A stretch of 51,373 bases of DNA from an uncultured Phascolarctobacterium sp. (GTDB taxonomy: Bacteria; Bacillota; Negativicutes; Acidaminococcales; Acidaminococcaceae): NCBI GenBank assembly GCA_947589605.1, contig CANQBR010000009.1:1-51373 (forward strand), read 5' to 3'. Position numbers and translations under genes: made by a program. The notes beneath the pieces are model-generated. The model ran no database searches, was not told the DNA's origin, and saw only the letters and a program-made list of their open reading frames with translations. Below are positions 24,389 through 31,510 of the stretch, piece by piece; position 1 is the stretch's first letter; every line of letters begins with the position of its first letter.

Positions 24389-25483
24389 TCACTTTTTCTT
24401 CTTGTCTTTTTTGTTTTTATCGTCGGATCTGACAGCGCCGGCATTGGCTATCTCGGCCCACTCTTTCAACATAGAGGTGCAGGCTGCGGCGTAACTGCCG
24501 GCATCGGGGCTGATCCCCTGCGCATCCTGAGCGTAGACCCGCAGCAGTTGGATATCGTCGTAATAGAGATCGGCGCTGGCTCCCCGATCGTAGACCAAGA
24601 AGCGGTTGGGATCGATGGGTCCCCGCTGCCTGGCCACCCAGAGGCCGCCGGCCAGCATATACGCCCGATAGGCTGCCTTGGTGTTGCCGATGCTGCGGGA
24701 GATGTTGAAGGTCCAGTCGCCCTCTTGCACGGCGGCGCTGTCTTCATGCACCACCACTTCCGGCTTGATCTTCATTTTTTTCAGCAGCTTCCACTGCCGC
24801 TCCACCCGTTCTTCCGGCTCGGGATGGCTGGAGAAGAGGCCGTAGTTGCTGCCTCCTCCCTGTTTCGCCAGATCTTCCAATTTGGAAGCGGTGATCAGCA
24901 TCGAATATGGGTTGTAGCCGGCCTTCACCGTGTTGTAAAAACCTTCTTTGTCGGCGCCTCTCTCGTCGGTGCGGCTGTAGCCCGCGAAAAGAGCTTGTTG
25001 GGCCACGGACACCAAGCCCAAGCCCTCGCCTCTGGTAGCGACGGCCAGCAGCACCGTAGTCAAAAGTTGTTTCTCGATAGCGTTGACCGTGTGCCTCTTG
25101 GCCACATGACCGATCTCATGGCCCAATACGCCCGCCAGTTCGGTGTCGGTGGGCATGTAATCCAATAGCCCCTTGAAAACATAGATGAAGCCGCCGGGAC
25201 AGGCCAGCGCGTTCACTTCGTTCACGTTGAGCACTTTGAAAGTGTAATCCAAGTCGGTGCGGCCGCACACCGGCACCAAACTTTGGCCGATGCGCTGCAC
25301 TCTTTCGTTGGCTTCATAGCCTTGATAGAGGCCGTACTGAGCTTCCAGTTTTTGCGCCGTGGCCTTCCCCATCTCGATCTCCTGCTGCTTGCTGATGAGG
25401 AAGCCGGCCTCAGCGGGCAAAGCAGAGACGAGATTCACCGTCAGCACCAGCGCCGCCAAAAAAATGCCGAGATATTTTTTCAT
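24389..25483 (-). CDS. Exported M48-family metallopeptidase
   Basis: 364 residues with an N-terminal signal or anchor (about 4-26). Zinc site LGHEIGHVAKRH (about 141-152) and third ligand Glu/Asp region in DERGADKEGFYN. The segment ALACPGGFIYVFKGLL before the zinc site is the typical M48 substrate strand. C-terminal about 90 residues are not conserved and end in KKDKKKK. Similar to the BepA/YfgC-like periplasmic group, which processes or degrades envelope proteins. Ribosome site GAGGTG, 9-10 nt spacing. Followed closely by ptuA. Confidence 0.92.
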   Translation of the reverse strand: MKKYLGIFLAALVLTVNLVSALPAEAGFLISKQQEIEMGKATAQKLEAQYGLYQGYEANERVQRIGQSLVPVCGRTDLDYTFKVLNVNEVNALACPGGFIYVFKGLLDYMPTDTELAGVLGHEIGHVAKRHTVNAIEKQLLTTVLLAVATRGEGLGLVSVAQQALFAGYSRTDERGADKEGFYNTVKAGYNPYSMLITASKLEDLAKQGGGSNYGLFSSHPEPEERVERQWKLLKKMKIKPEVVVHEDSAAVQEGDWTFNISRSIGNTKAAYRAYMLAGGLWVARQRGPIDPNRFLVYDRGASADLYYDDIQLLRVYAQDAQGISPDAGSYAAACTSMLKEWAEIANAGAVRSDDKNKKDKKKK

Positions 25484-25573
25484 CAGATCTTTTTCACCTC
25501 GATAGACCTTGTCGATCTTTGCGAGAGCTTTTTACAGCTTCCGCTTTTTGAGAGTTGCCTTTTGACAGTCGAT

Positions 25574-26716
25574 CTATATTGCTCCCATTTGCCGCAATTT
25601 TATGATCTCGTCTACGCTGTAGCCTAAGTTCGTCAAAATATTGGCGCTGTGTTCTCCAAGCCGCGGCGCTCGCCGCCTGATGCTGCCGCCTTGGCCGTCG
25701 AATTTTAGCGGGGCGCCCAGATAACGGACCGTCCCCAGCTCGCTCTCTTGTTCGATGAGCATGCCTTCCTGCTCCGTCAGAGGATCGGCCAAAGCTTCTT
25801 TCAACGTGTGAACGGGGGTGACGCAGATCTCTTCGTCGCCCAAAAGTTCCAGCCATTCTTTTAAAGTCTTTTCCGAAATTTTAGCGGCGATGAGGCGGCC
25901 GATCTCTTCTGTGTGAGCGAAGTCGAATTGACGCTCTTGCAATTCGGGTAACTGCAAAAGTTTACAGAGGCTGCCCCAAAATTTCGGCTCGATGGTGCCC
26001 ACGGTCAAATAGCGGCCGTCGCGGCAGCGGTAAACGTTGTAATAGTGGCCGGCCCGGCCGAAGCTGCGGCCTCCCTGCTCTTCGCAGCCCCACAAGCTCG
26101 ATGCGGCGGTAGACTGCAAACTTAAAGCCGTGGCGTAAAGATTCACGTCGATGTGGCGGCCAGGCCCGCCTCTTTCTCGCTCGAGCAGATTCATGCAGAC
26201 GGCGCTCAAAGCATTGAGGGCGCTGCCCAAGGCGCTTTCCTGCACATTGCTCACCCAAGGCGTCCCTTCTTCGCCGCAGTCGTTGAGACCGGCGAGACCG
26301 GTGACGTTGAGATCGTGGGCCGGTTTGTGGCAGCGCTGCCCGAAACCGGTGATGGAACAATAAACGAGCCCGGGGTTGAAGCTGTGCACCTCTTCGAAGC
26401 TCAGCCCGTAGCGGGCGAGGTAGCCCGGGCGAAACCCTTCCAAAAAAACATCGGCCTTGCTCAAAAGTTCCCGCAGGATCTGCGCGCCCTCGGGCTTTTT
26501 GATGTCCAGCGCCAAGCCGAACTTGTTGCGGTTCAGCATCAGGTGCCAATAGCTCATGTTCTCTTCTTTGGCCGGGAAGAAACGGCGGGTGCCGTCTCCG
26601 GCCAAGTCTTCTACTTTGATGACCGTGGCGCCGTAATCGGCCAGCAGCATGCCGCAGTATTGGCCCGGCAGCCATTTGGAAAAATCAACGACGGTGATGC
26701 CCTCTAAGATGCCCAT
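25574..26716 (-). CDS. Class III (CaiB/BaiF) CoA-transferase
   Basis: 380 residues. N-terminal ITVVDFSKWLPGQYCGMLLADYGATVIKVE pattern (given here in part: ADYGATVIKVE), NRNKFGLALDIKKPEG, and RPGYLARYGL are hallmarks of the family; the Asp of AHDLNVTGLAG (about residue 150) is at the position of the catalytic aspartate. C-terminal GAPLKF is also typical. Transfers CoA between acids through an aspartyl-CoA anhydride. Substrate unknown; related enzymes act on carnitine, formyl/oxalyl, bile acids or 2-hydroxy acids in anaerobes. Monocistronic or leading the unit that continues with the M48 protease 90 bp downstream. Confidence 0.93.
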   Translation of the reverse strand: MGILEGITVVDFSKWLPGQYCGMLLADYGATVIKVEDLAGDGTRRFFPAKEENMSYWHLMLNRNKFGLALDIKKPEGAQILRELLSKADVFLEGFRPGYLARYGLSFEEVHSFNPGLVYCSITGFGQRCHKPAHDLNVTGLAGLNDCGEEGTPWVSNVQESALGSALNALSAVCMNLLERERGGPGRHIDVNLYATALSLQSTAASSLWGCEEQGGRSFGRAGHYYNVYRCRDGRYLTVGTIEPKFWGSLCKLLQLPELQERQFDFAHTEEIGRLIAAKISEKTLKEWLELLGDEEICVTPVHTLKEALADPLTEQEGMLIEQESELGTVRYLGAPLKFDGQGGSIRRRAPRLGEHSANILTNLGYSVDEIIKLRQMGAI

Positions 26717-26810
26717 TTTTCTTTGTCTCCTGCTTGCTGCATCGCTCTCTTTTATTTTTAAAAACTTCTACGCGTTCCCCTTTTTCCCTGCCTTCGCCTT
26801 CCCTGCGCCC

Positions 26811-26840
26811 TTGATTTTGCGATGGCGGCGATGATATAAT
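26811..26840 (+). promoter_or_regulatory. Promoter of thiW operon
   Basis: TTGATT (26811-26816), 18-bp spacer, perfect TATAAT (26835-26840). Transcription should start near 26847, giving a leader of about 58 nt, too short for a TPP riboswitch; no THI-box sequence is present. Confidence 0.72.
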
Positions 26841-26904
26841 GAAGTTGCGTTTTCGTCTGTTGCTTTACGCAAAATTTTTCGACGCAAAGAGTGAGGCTCA
26901 AGCG

Positions 26905-27393
26905 ATGGAACTTCGCAAATTTACTTCGGCGGCGCTTTTGGTGGCCATAGGCACCTTGAGCGCTCATCTCGTCTACATCCCCGTGGGCGTCTCCAAGTGC
27001 TTCCCCGTGCAGCACGCCATCAACGTCATGGCCGGCGTTTTGCTGGGGCCCGATTACGCTTTGGCGGTGGCCTTCGTCATCTCCTGCCTGCGCAATATTT
27101 TGGGCACCGGCTCGCTTTTGGCCTTCCCCGGCAGCATGTGCGGCGCTCTTTTGGCCGGCTTGGCCTATGCCCGTTGGCAAAATCTGTCTTTAGCCATGAG
27201 CGGAGAGATCTTCGGCACCGGCATCGTGGGCGGCCTGCTGGCTTGGGCAGTGGCCTATTTTCTGCTGGGCAGTCAGGCGGCGGCGTGGACCTTCGTGCCT
27301 CCCTTTTTGCTGAGCACCGCGGGGGGCAGCCTCATCGCCGGTCTCGTGCTGAAGAGCGGCGTGCTGCAGCAGCGTTTGAAAGAAGGAAAATAA
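26905..27393 (+). CDS. thiW: ECF transporter S component ThiW
   Basis: Membrane S component for thiamine precursor (hydroxyethylthiazole) uptake. About 162 residues with five to six helices; GVSKCFPVQHAINVMAGVLLG and LRNILGTGSLLAFPGSM patterns (shown in part: FPVQHAINVMAG, GTGSLLAFPGSM) are the ThiW signature. A longer in-frame ATG at 26839 overlaps the -10 box, so the start is at 26905 (MELRKFTS). No ATPase or EcfT gene adjoins it; it may use the ECF module at 3.7-6.6 kb or another one. First of three tightly spaced genes ending with an ArsR repressor. Confidence 0.93.
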   Translation: MELRKFTSAALLVAIGTLSAHLVYIPVGVSKCFPVQHAINVMAGVLLGPDYALAVAFVISCLRNILGTGSLLAFPGSMCGALLAGLAYARWQNLSLAMSGEIFGTGIVGGLLAWAVAYFLLGSQAAAWTFVPPFLLSTAGGSLIAGLVLKSGVLQQRLKEGK

Positions 27394-27394
27394 A

Positions 27395-27688
27395 ATGGAT
27401 CTTGAGCGGGCTGTCAACTTGATGCTCTATGCCCTCAGCGGCTTTTTCTTCGGCATCTTCGCTGCCCGTTGGTGTGTTTACAGCGCCGCCAAGATCGCCG
27501 ATAAATGGCGGACGGAAGGGGTGACCGGCCTCTTTTCCTGTCTGCCCTTCTTTCTGCTTTTGTCGGTGGGCTTCTTCTTTTTCCCCATGTGGTTCGTCAC
27601 CAAGACCGAGTTAGGCAGCTTCGTTTACTATCTGGTGCTGATCTTTTTCTTCAACCGAGGCTACAGGGCCTTGAACAAAAACAGGTGA
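27395..27688 (+). CDS. Small membrane protein of unknown function
   Basis: 97 residues, three hydrophobic segments (about 8-30, 44-66, 70-88) with aromatic-rich FFFFPMWFVTK in the middle. Family not recognised. Begins one base after the thiW stop with GAAGGA as ribosome site, and ends 4 bp before the ArsR gene, so the three form one transcript. Could be an accessory of the transporter or unrelated. Confidence 0.8.
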   Translation: MDLERAVNLMLYALSGFFFGIFAARWCVYSAAKIADKWRTEGVTGLFSCLPFFLLLSVGFFFFPMWFVTKTELGSFVYYLVLIFFFNRGYRALNKNR

Positions 27689-27692
27689 AGCG

Positions 27693-28028
27693 ATGAGCGG
27701 CGGCGCTAAAAATTTCGAAAACATCCCGGCCGGTGCGGTGGAAGCTAAATATGTCCAGCCTATGGCCGCCATCTTCAAAATGATCGGCGACCCCACCCGC
27801 ATCCGCATCTTGGCCCTCTTGGCGCAGCAGGAATTGTGCGTGAACTGCATCGCCTCTTCGCTGGCCATGACCCACTCGGCCATTTCTCATCAGCTGCGGC
27901 TGCTGCGAGAAGCGGGGCTGGTGAAATTCACCAAAGACGGCAAAGAAGTGATCTATTCTTTGGACGATGAGCACGTCCTCACCCTCTTCGACCAGGCGCT
28001 GGATCATGTGAAGCATAAAACGCCCTGA
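27693..28028 (+). CDS. ArsR/SmtB-family metal-sensing repressor
   Basis: 111-residue winged-helix repressor. Core MIGDPTRIRILALLAQQELCV, recognition helix in AMTHSAISHQLRLLREAGLV (given as SHQLRLLREAGLV), then the wing TKDGKEVIYSLDDEHV. Two metal motifs are visible: ELCVNC (alpha3 region, thiolate) and, at the C terminus, DEHVLTLFDQALDHVKH, which fits the alpha5 zinc/cobalt site DxHx10HxxH exactly. Proteins with this site (CzrA, SmtB, ZiaR) derepress efflux or sequestration genes with Zn or Co. Here it is co-transcribed with thiW and no metal efflux gene is nearby, so the target is unknown; autoregulation is likely. Confidence 0.94.
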   Translation: MSGGAKNFENIPAGAVEAKYVQPMAAIFKMIGDPTRIRILALLAQQELCVNCIASSLAMTHSAISHQLRLLREAGLVKFTKDGKEVIYSLDDEHVLTLFDQALDHVKHKTP

Positions 28029-28045
28029 AAATTTTTTCAAAAAGC

Positions 28046-28093
28046 AAAAAACACACGGCTTCGTCCCTTAAAAGGACAGGCGCGTGTGTTTTT
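28046..28093. terminator. Strong bidirectional terminator
   Basis: AAAAAACACACG pairs with CGTGTGTTTTT around an inner GTCC/GGAC hairpin. Ends the ArsR transcript on plus and the binding-protein gene on minus. Confidence 0.8.
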
Positions 28094-28106
28094 CTTTTGC
28101 CTGTGT

Positions 28107-29135
28107 TCAGCGGGCTTCCTTCCACTTGCGGATGACTTCGCTTTTATAGATGCTGGTCCACCCCAGATCGTCCACCGGCACCTGCACCTTGCCGATGAAT
28201 TCTTTGCGGCCCACGTTGTCGGGATAATTTTTCACATGCCAGAGGAAGTAGTAGCCGTTTTCCCTGAGCAGCTCCACGCTCTCGTCGCTCATCAAATAAT
28301 CCAAAAAAGCGCGGGCTCCCTCTTTGTTGCCGGCGTTGGCCAAAAGAGCCGCCCCGGTGAGCAGGTTGCGGTTGGCGTCTTTGATGATGGTGGCAAAAAG
28401 ATGGGGGTGCTTGCCCTCTAAGATCATCGCGTAAGAGAGGGGCACCACGGCCACCGTCTTTTCGCCGCTGTAGACCAGCCAGCCTGCCTCTGCCAGACCG
28501 GCGGTGAGCTGCGGCCTTTGGGCATTGAAGCGGGCGGCGTAGGCCAAAGCTTTGTCTTTGCCCCGCAGCTGCCAGATGCTGGTGAGCATGCTGTAGCTGG
28601 CGCCGCCGTGATCGTAATCGGGCACGGCGATCTCGTCTTGCAGTTTTTCATCCAGCAGTTCGTCCCAAACGGTGGGAGCGTAAAGGCCGAAGCGCCGCAA
28701 TTTTTCTTTGTTGCTGATCAGCCCGATGTAACCTAAATAGAGACTGGTCCAATGGCCGTCTTTGTTGCGCAAAGTGACGGGCACTTTATAGGCTTCCCGA
28801 GTGAGGTAGGGCTCCAGCGCCGCTTCTCTATGCGCTAAATAATATTCTTCCGCCGTGCCGCCCAGCCACACATCGAAGCGGCCGTTTTTCAAATAAGCCA
28901 AGCGCTCTTGAAAAGTGCCTGCCGGCAAATAGGCGACTTCCGCTCTCGCTTGCTGCCTTTGGACGAAGTCGCGGATCAAAAGGCCGGTGAGGTCTTCGCC
29001 CAGACTGCTGCAGACCCGCAGCACCTGCCGCTCCTCTCCCTCGCGGCTCGCGGCCTTCTCGCCGCAGCCGACAGCTGCTGCCGCCAGCAGGAGGAGCCCG
29101 ATGATCATCGCCGTTTTGCCTAACTTTTTGAACAT
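28107..29135 (-). CDS. ABC transporter substrate-binding lipoprotein, iron(III)/AfuA-like
   Basis: 342 residues. Signal peptide with lipobox AAAVGC (Cys at about 24). The fold pattern is of periplasmic binding proteins of the Fe3+/thiamine/polyamine class: FDVWLGGTAEEYY, VTLRNKDGHWTSLYLGYIGLISN (in part), TVWDELLDEKLQDEIAVPDY, and ENGYYFLWHVKN near the end. No permease or ATPase gene follows, so it is an orphan binding protein. The ligand is not certain. Ribosome site GGAGG. Confidence 0.88.
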   Translation of the reverse strand: MFKKLGKTAMIIGLLLLAAAAVGCGEKAASREGEERQVLRVCSSLGEDLTGLLIRDFVQRQQARAEVAYLPAGTFQERLAYLKNGRFDVWLGGTAEEYYLAHREAALEPYLTREAYKVPVTLRNKDGHWTSLYLGYIGLISNKEKLRRFGLYAPTVWDELLDEKLQDEIAVPDYDHGGASYSMLTSIWQLRGKDKALAYAARFNAQRPQLTAGLAEAGWLVYSGEKTVAVVPLSYAMILEGKHPHLFATIIKDANRNLLTGAALLANAGNKEGARAFLDYLMSDESVELLRENGYYFLWHVKNYPDNVGRKEFIGKVQVPVDDLGWTSIYKSEVIRKWKEAR

Positions 29136-29479
29136 GACCGCCGCCTCCCCCTATCGCTAACTAATTATACAACTTGCCGGCGAAAAATGCCACCGCCGGC
29201 TCTGTTAAAGAGACGGCTGCGCTCTGTGCGCCGAAAATTTTCTCCATGAGCCCCATGAGCCCCCTGCGCACCGAAAGAGCAACAGCGCCGCGGCCCTTCG
29301 GCTTTTGCAAAACGGCGCGACTTTTTTCAGCGCAGGCTTTTTCAGGTCATCTATCTTTTTTTGACAAGAGAAAAAGCAGCGTCGACTTTTGCAGATCATC
29401 CCGATCTTTTCGTCGAGCGAATGAAGAGCGCAGACTTTTGCAAATTTCACCGCCCCTTCCTCTCAAAGCCGCAGGCCTG
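29136..29479. other. Intergenic region with imperfect repeats, no supported gene
   Basis: About 400 bp separate the two divergent genes. The motif GACTTTTGCA occurs twice (in 29389-29400 and 29434-29446), within longer similar surroundings (GCGTCGACTTTTGCAGAT and GCGCAGACTTTTGCAAAT), and a looser version GCGCGACTTTTTTCAG lies at about 29318. A minus-strand frame of 81 codons here repeats CKSRR but has no ribosome site. See findings. Confidence 0.4.
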
Positions 29480-29488
29480 TGGTAAAAT
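29480..29488 (+). promoter_or_regulatory. Extended -10 promoter of the radical SAM gene
   Basis: TGG followed by TAAAAT (29483-29488), about 54 bp before the ATG; no clear -35, as is usual for extended -10 promoters. Confidence 0.45.
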
Positions 29489-29541
29489 AAAAATAAGCGC
29501 GACCCACGGCGCAACTTTTCTCGAAACGAGGAGGTCCTCTC

Positions 29542-30480
29542 ATGCCCTACTGTTATATCTGTCCCCATCGCTGCGGCATAGACCGCCCTTTGACTCTCGA
29601 AGATACTGCAGAAGGCCGCTGCTTCGGCAGCTGCGGCTGCGGCCTCGCCCCCATAGTGGCCCGGGCCGCCCTCCATCGCTGGGAAGAGCCCTGCATCAGC
29701 GGCACCCGCGGCAGCGGCGCCGTCTTCTTCGCCGGCTGCAACCTGCACTGCGTTTTCTGTCAAAATTTTTCTATCAGCAGCAAAAACGGCTGCGGCGACG
29801 GCTTCGGCATCGAGATCGATGTGCCCCGTCTGCGGCAGATCTACCGCGAATTGATCGAAGAAGGCGCCCACAACATCGATCTGGTGACTCCCACTCATTT
29901 CGCTCAGGCGGTGGCGGAAAGTTTGGACGAACCTTTGGGCGTGCCGGTGATCTATAACTGCGGCGGCTTCGAGACCTTGGACACTTTGGCTAAATTGCGG
30001 GGCAAGATCGACATCTATCTGCCCGACCTGAAGTGGTACGACGATGTGGCGGCCGTCAAATACAGCAACGCTCCTTCCTATTTCCGCGTGGCCACCGCCG
30101 CCATAAAAGCCATTTACGAACAAGTGGGGGCTTATAAAACGGATGAAGACGGTCTTTTGCAAAAAGGCGTGCTGATCCGCCATTTGGTGATGCCGGGCTT
30201 TATAGAAGACACGAAAAAGATCATCGACTGGGTGGCGCACACTTTCAAGCCCGGCCAAGTGCTCTTCAGCCTCATGCGTCAATATGTGCCCTGCGGCAGA
30301 GCGAAAGAGTATCCTGAGATCGACCGCACCCTGACTGACGAAGAATATCAAGAGGCAGAGGCTTATCTTTTGAACAGTTCCATCGAAGACGGTTTCGTGC
30401 AGGAAGAAGCAGCCTGCGCATCCGAGGACTTCATCCCCGCCTTCGACGGCACCGGCGTGCTGAAGAAAGCAGAGAGCTGA
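29542..30480 (+). CDS. PflA/PflX-like radical SAM protein
   Basis: 312 residues. An N-terminal Cys cluster (CYICPHRCGIDRP and CFGSCGCG, about 4-40) precedes the radical SAM cluster motif CNLHCVFCQN (about 71-80; CxxxCxxC). GGFETLDTL (GGE-like SAM site region), IDIYLPDLKWYD and VLIRHLVMPG are typical of the COG1313 PflX-like group. Such proteins resemble pyruvate formate-lyase activase but the substrate is unknown. Start is certain (GAGGAGG, 8-nt spacing). Single gene with promoter and terminator of its own. Confidence 0.93.
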   Translation: MPYCYICPHRCGIDRPLTLEDTAEGRCFGSCGCGLAPIVARAALHRWEEPCISGTRGSGAVFFAGCNLHCVFCQNFSISSKNGCGDGFGIEIDVPRLRQIYRELIEEGAHNIDLVTPTHFAQAVAESLDEPLGVPVIYNCGGFETLDTLAKLRGKIDIYLPDLKWYDDVAAVKYSNAPSYFRVATAAIKAIYEQVGAYKTDEDGLLQKGVLIRHLVMPGFIEDTKKIIDWVAHTFKPGQVLFSLMRQYVPCGRAKEYPEIDRTLTDEEYQEAEAYLLNSSIEDGFVQEEAACASEDFIPAFDGTGVLKKAES

Positions 30481-30550
30481 GAGGCGAAGAGCGCAGAACA
30501 AAACGAATATCGCTGAAGAAGCAGACGAAGAACAAAATAAAAAAGCAAAA

Positions 30551-30586
30551 GGGCCTCGGCGGGGGATCGGTCGTCGAGGTCCTTTT
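30551..30586. terminator. Terminator between convergent genes
   Basis: GGGCCTCG pairs with CGAGGTCC (one G-U) and is followed by TTTTC on plus and, on the minus strand, by TTTTGCTTTT. Confidence 0.7.
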
Positions 30587-30614
30587 CTTCTGAATTTTTT
30601 TGCGAGGCTCCCTT

Positions 30615-31430
30615 TTATTTCTTTTTGCTCTTTTGCTCTTCCGCCAAACGGGCGATGTCGCCCACGCCGTCTAAGACCAGCGAAGGACGATAGGCAAAAG
30701 TTTGGATCTCTGCCCGAGTGGTGACGCCGCTCAGCACCAGCACCGTGGTCATGCCGCTCTCTAAGCCCGAGATTACATCCGTGTCCATGCGGTCTCCTAT
30801 CATCACCGCTTCTGCGGAGTGACAATCTAAAAGTCTCAGCCCCGTGCGCATCATCAAAGGATTGGGCTTGCCGCAAAAATAGGCCTGCTTGCCGGTGGCC
30901 AGCTCTACGGGAGCGATCAAAGCCTTACAGCCGGGCATGATGCCGTTTTCCACCGGGCCCGACACGTCCGGGTTGGTGCCGATGAGCTTGGCTCCCGCCA
31001 GCACCAAGTTGGCCGCCTTGGTGAGGGTGTCCAAAGAATAGACTCTGCCCTCGCCGAAGACCACGTAATCGGGGTTCACGTCGTTCATGGTGAGGCCCGC
31101 ATCGTAAAGGGCATTCAAAAGCCCCGCCTCGCCGATGGCGTACACGGAGCAGACCGGCGCCTGTTCTTTGAGAAAAGCCGCCGTAGCCAAAGCGCTGGTA
31201 TAAAAATGTTCAACCGGCACATCCAGCCCCATGCGGTGCAATTTTTGCCGCAGGTCCATGGGAGTGTAGCCGCTGTTGTTGGTCAAAAAAAGATATTCTT
31301 TCTTTTCTTTTTGCAGCCAACGGACGAAGTCTTTGACACCGGGCAGCACCAAATTGCCGTGGTAGATGACGCCGTCCATATCGCACATGAAGCCCTGTTT
31401 CTTATTAAAGTCGATAGTATTTCCTTCCAT
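30615..31430 (-). CDS. HAD-IIA (NagD-type) sugar or nucleotide phosphatase
   Basis: About 271 residues. HAD motif I CDMDGVIYHGN, motif II LTNNSGYT, NagD-type cap with GTNPD, motif III Lys in CGKPNPLMM, motif IV MIGDRMDTDVISGLESGMTTVLVLSG (shown in part: IGDRMDTDV). Hydrolyses small phosphate esters; exact substrate unknown. The ATG at 31430 (MEGNTID) is more likely than the frame start at 31505, which is preceded by low-complexity sequence. Follows the exported lyase gene by 80 bp. Confidence 0.92.
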   Translation of the reverse strand: MEGNTIDFNKKQGFMCDMDGVIYHGNLVLPGVKDFVRWLQKEKKEYLFLTNNSGYTPMDLRQKLHRMGLDVPVEHFYTSALATAAFLKEQAPVCSVYAIGEAGLLNALYDAGLTMNDVNPDYVVFGEGRVYSLDTLTKAANLVLAGAKLIGTNPDVSGPVENGIMPGCKALIAPVELATGKQAYFCGKPNPLMMRTGLRLLDCHSAEAVMIGDRMDTDVISGLESGMTTVLVLSGVTTRAEIQTFAYRPSLVLDGVGDIARLAEEQKSKKK

Positions 31431-31510
31431 CTCTCGCTTCTCTCTTTCTTCCGCCGCCTGCCGTGCGCAGCCGGCGGTGTTTTTATTTTTGACGAACGGC
31501 CGCAAATATC

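Noticed and set aside
22200-26716. Retron (reverse transcriptase plus msr/msd) associated with ptuAB
   Set aside because: No reverse transcriptase motif or structured RNA candidate was found on either side; both flanks are occupied by unrelated genes.
26717-26904. TPP riboswitch before thiW
   Set aside because: The promoter leaves a leader of only about 58 nt and no THI-box core sequence is present.
29347-30876. 509-codon minus-strand open frame opposite the radical SAM gene
   Set aside because: Antisense to a certain gene and extending through its terminator; no ribosome site.
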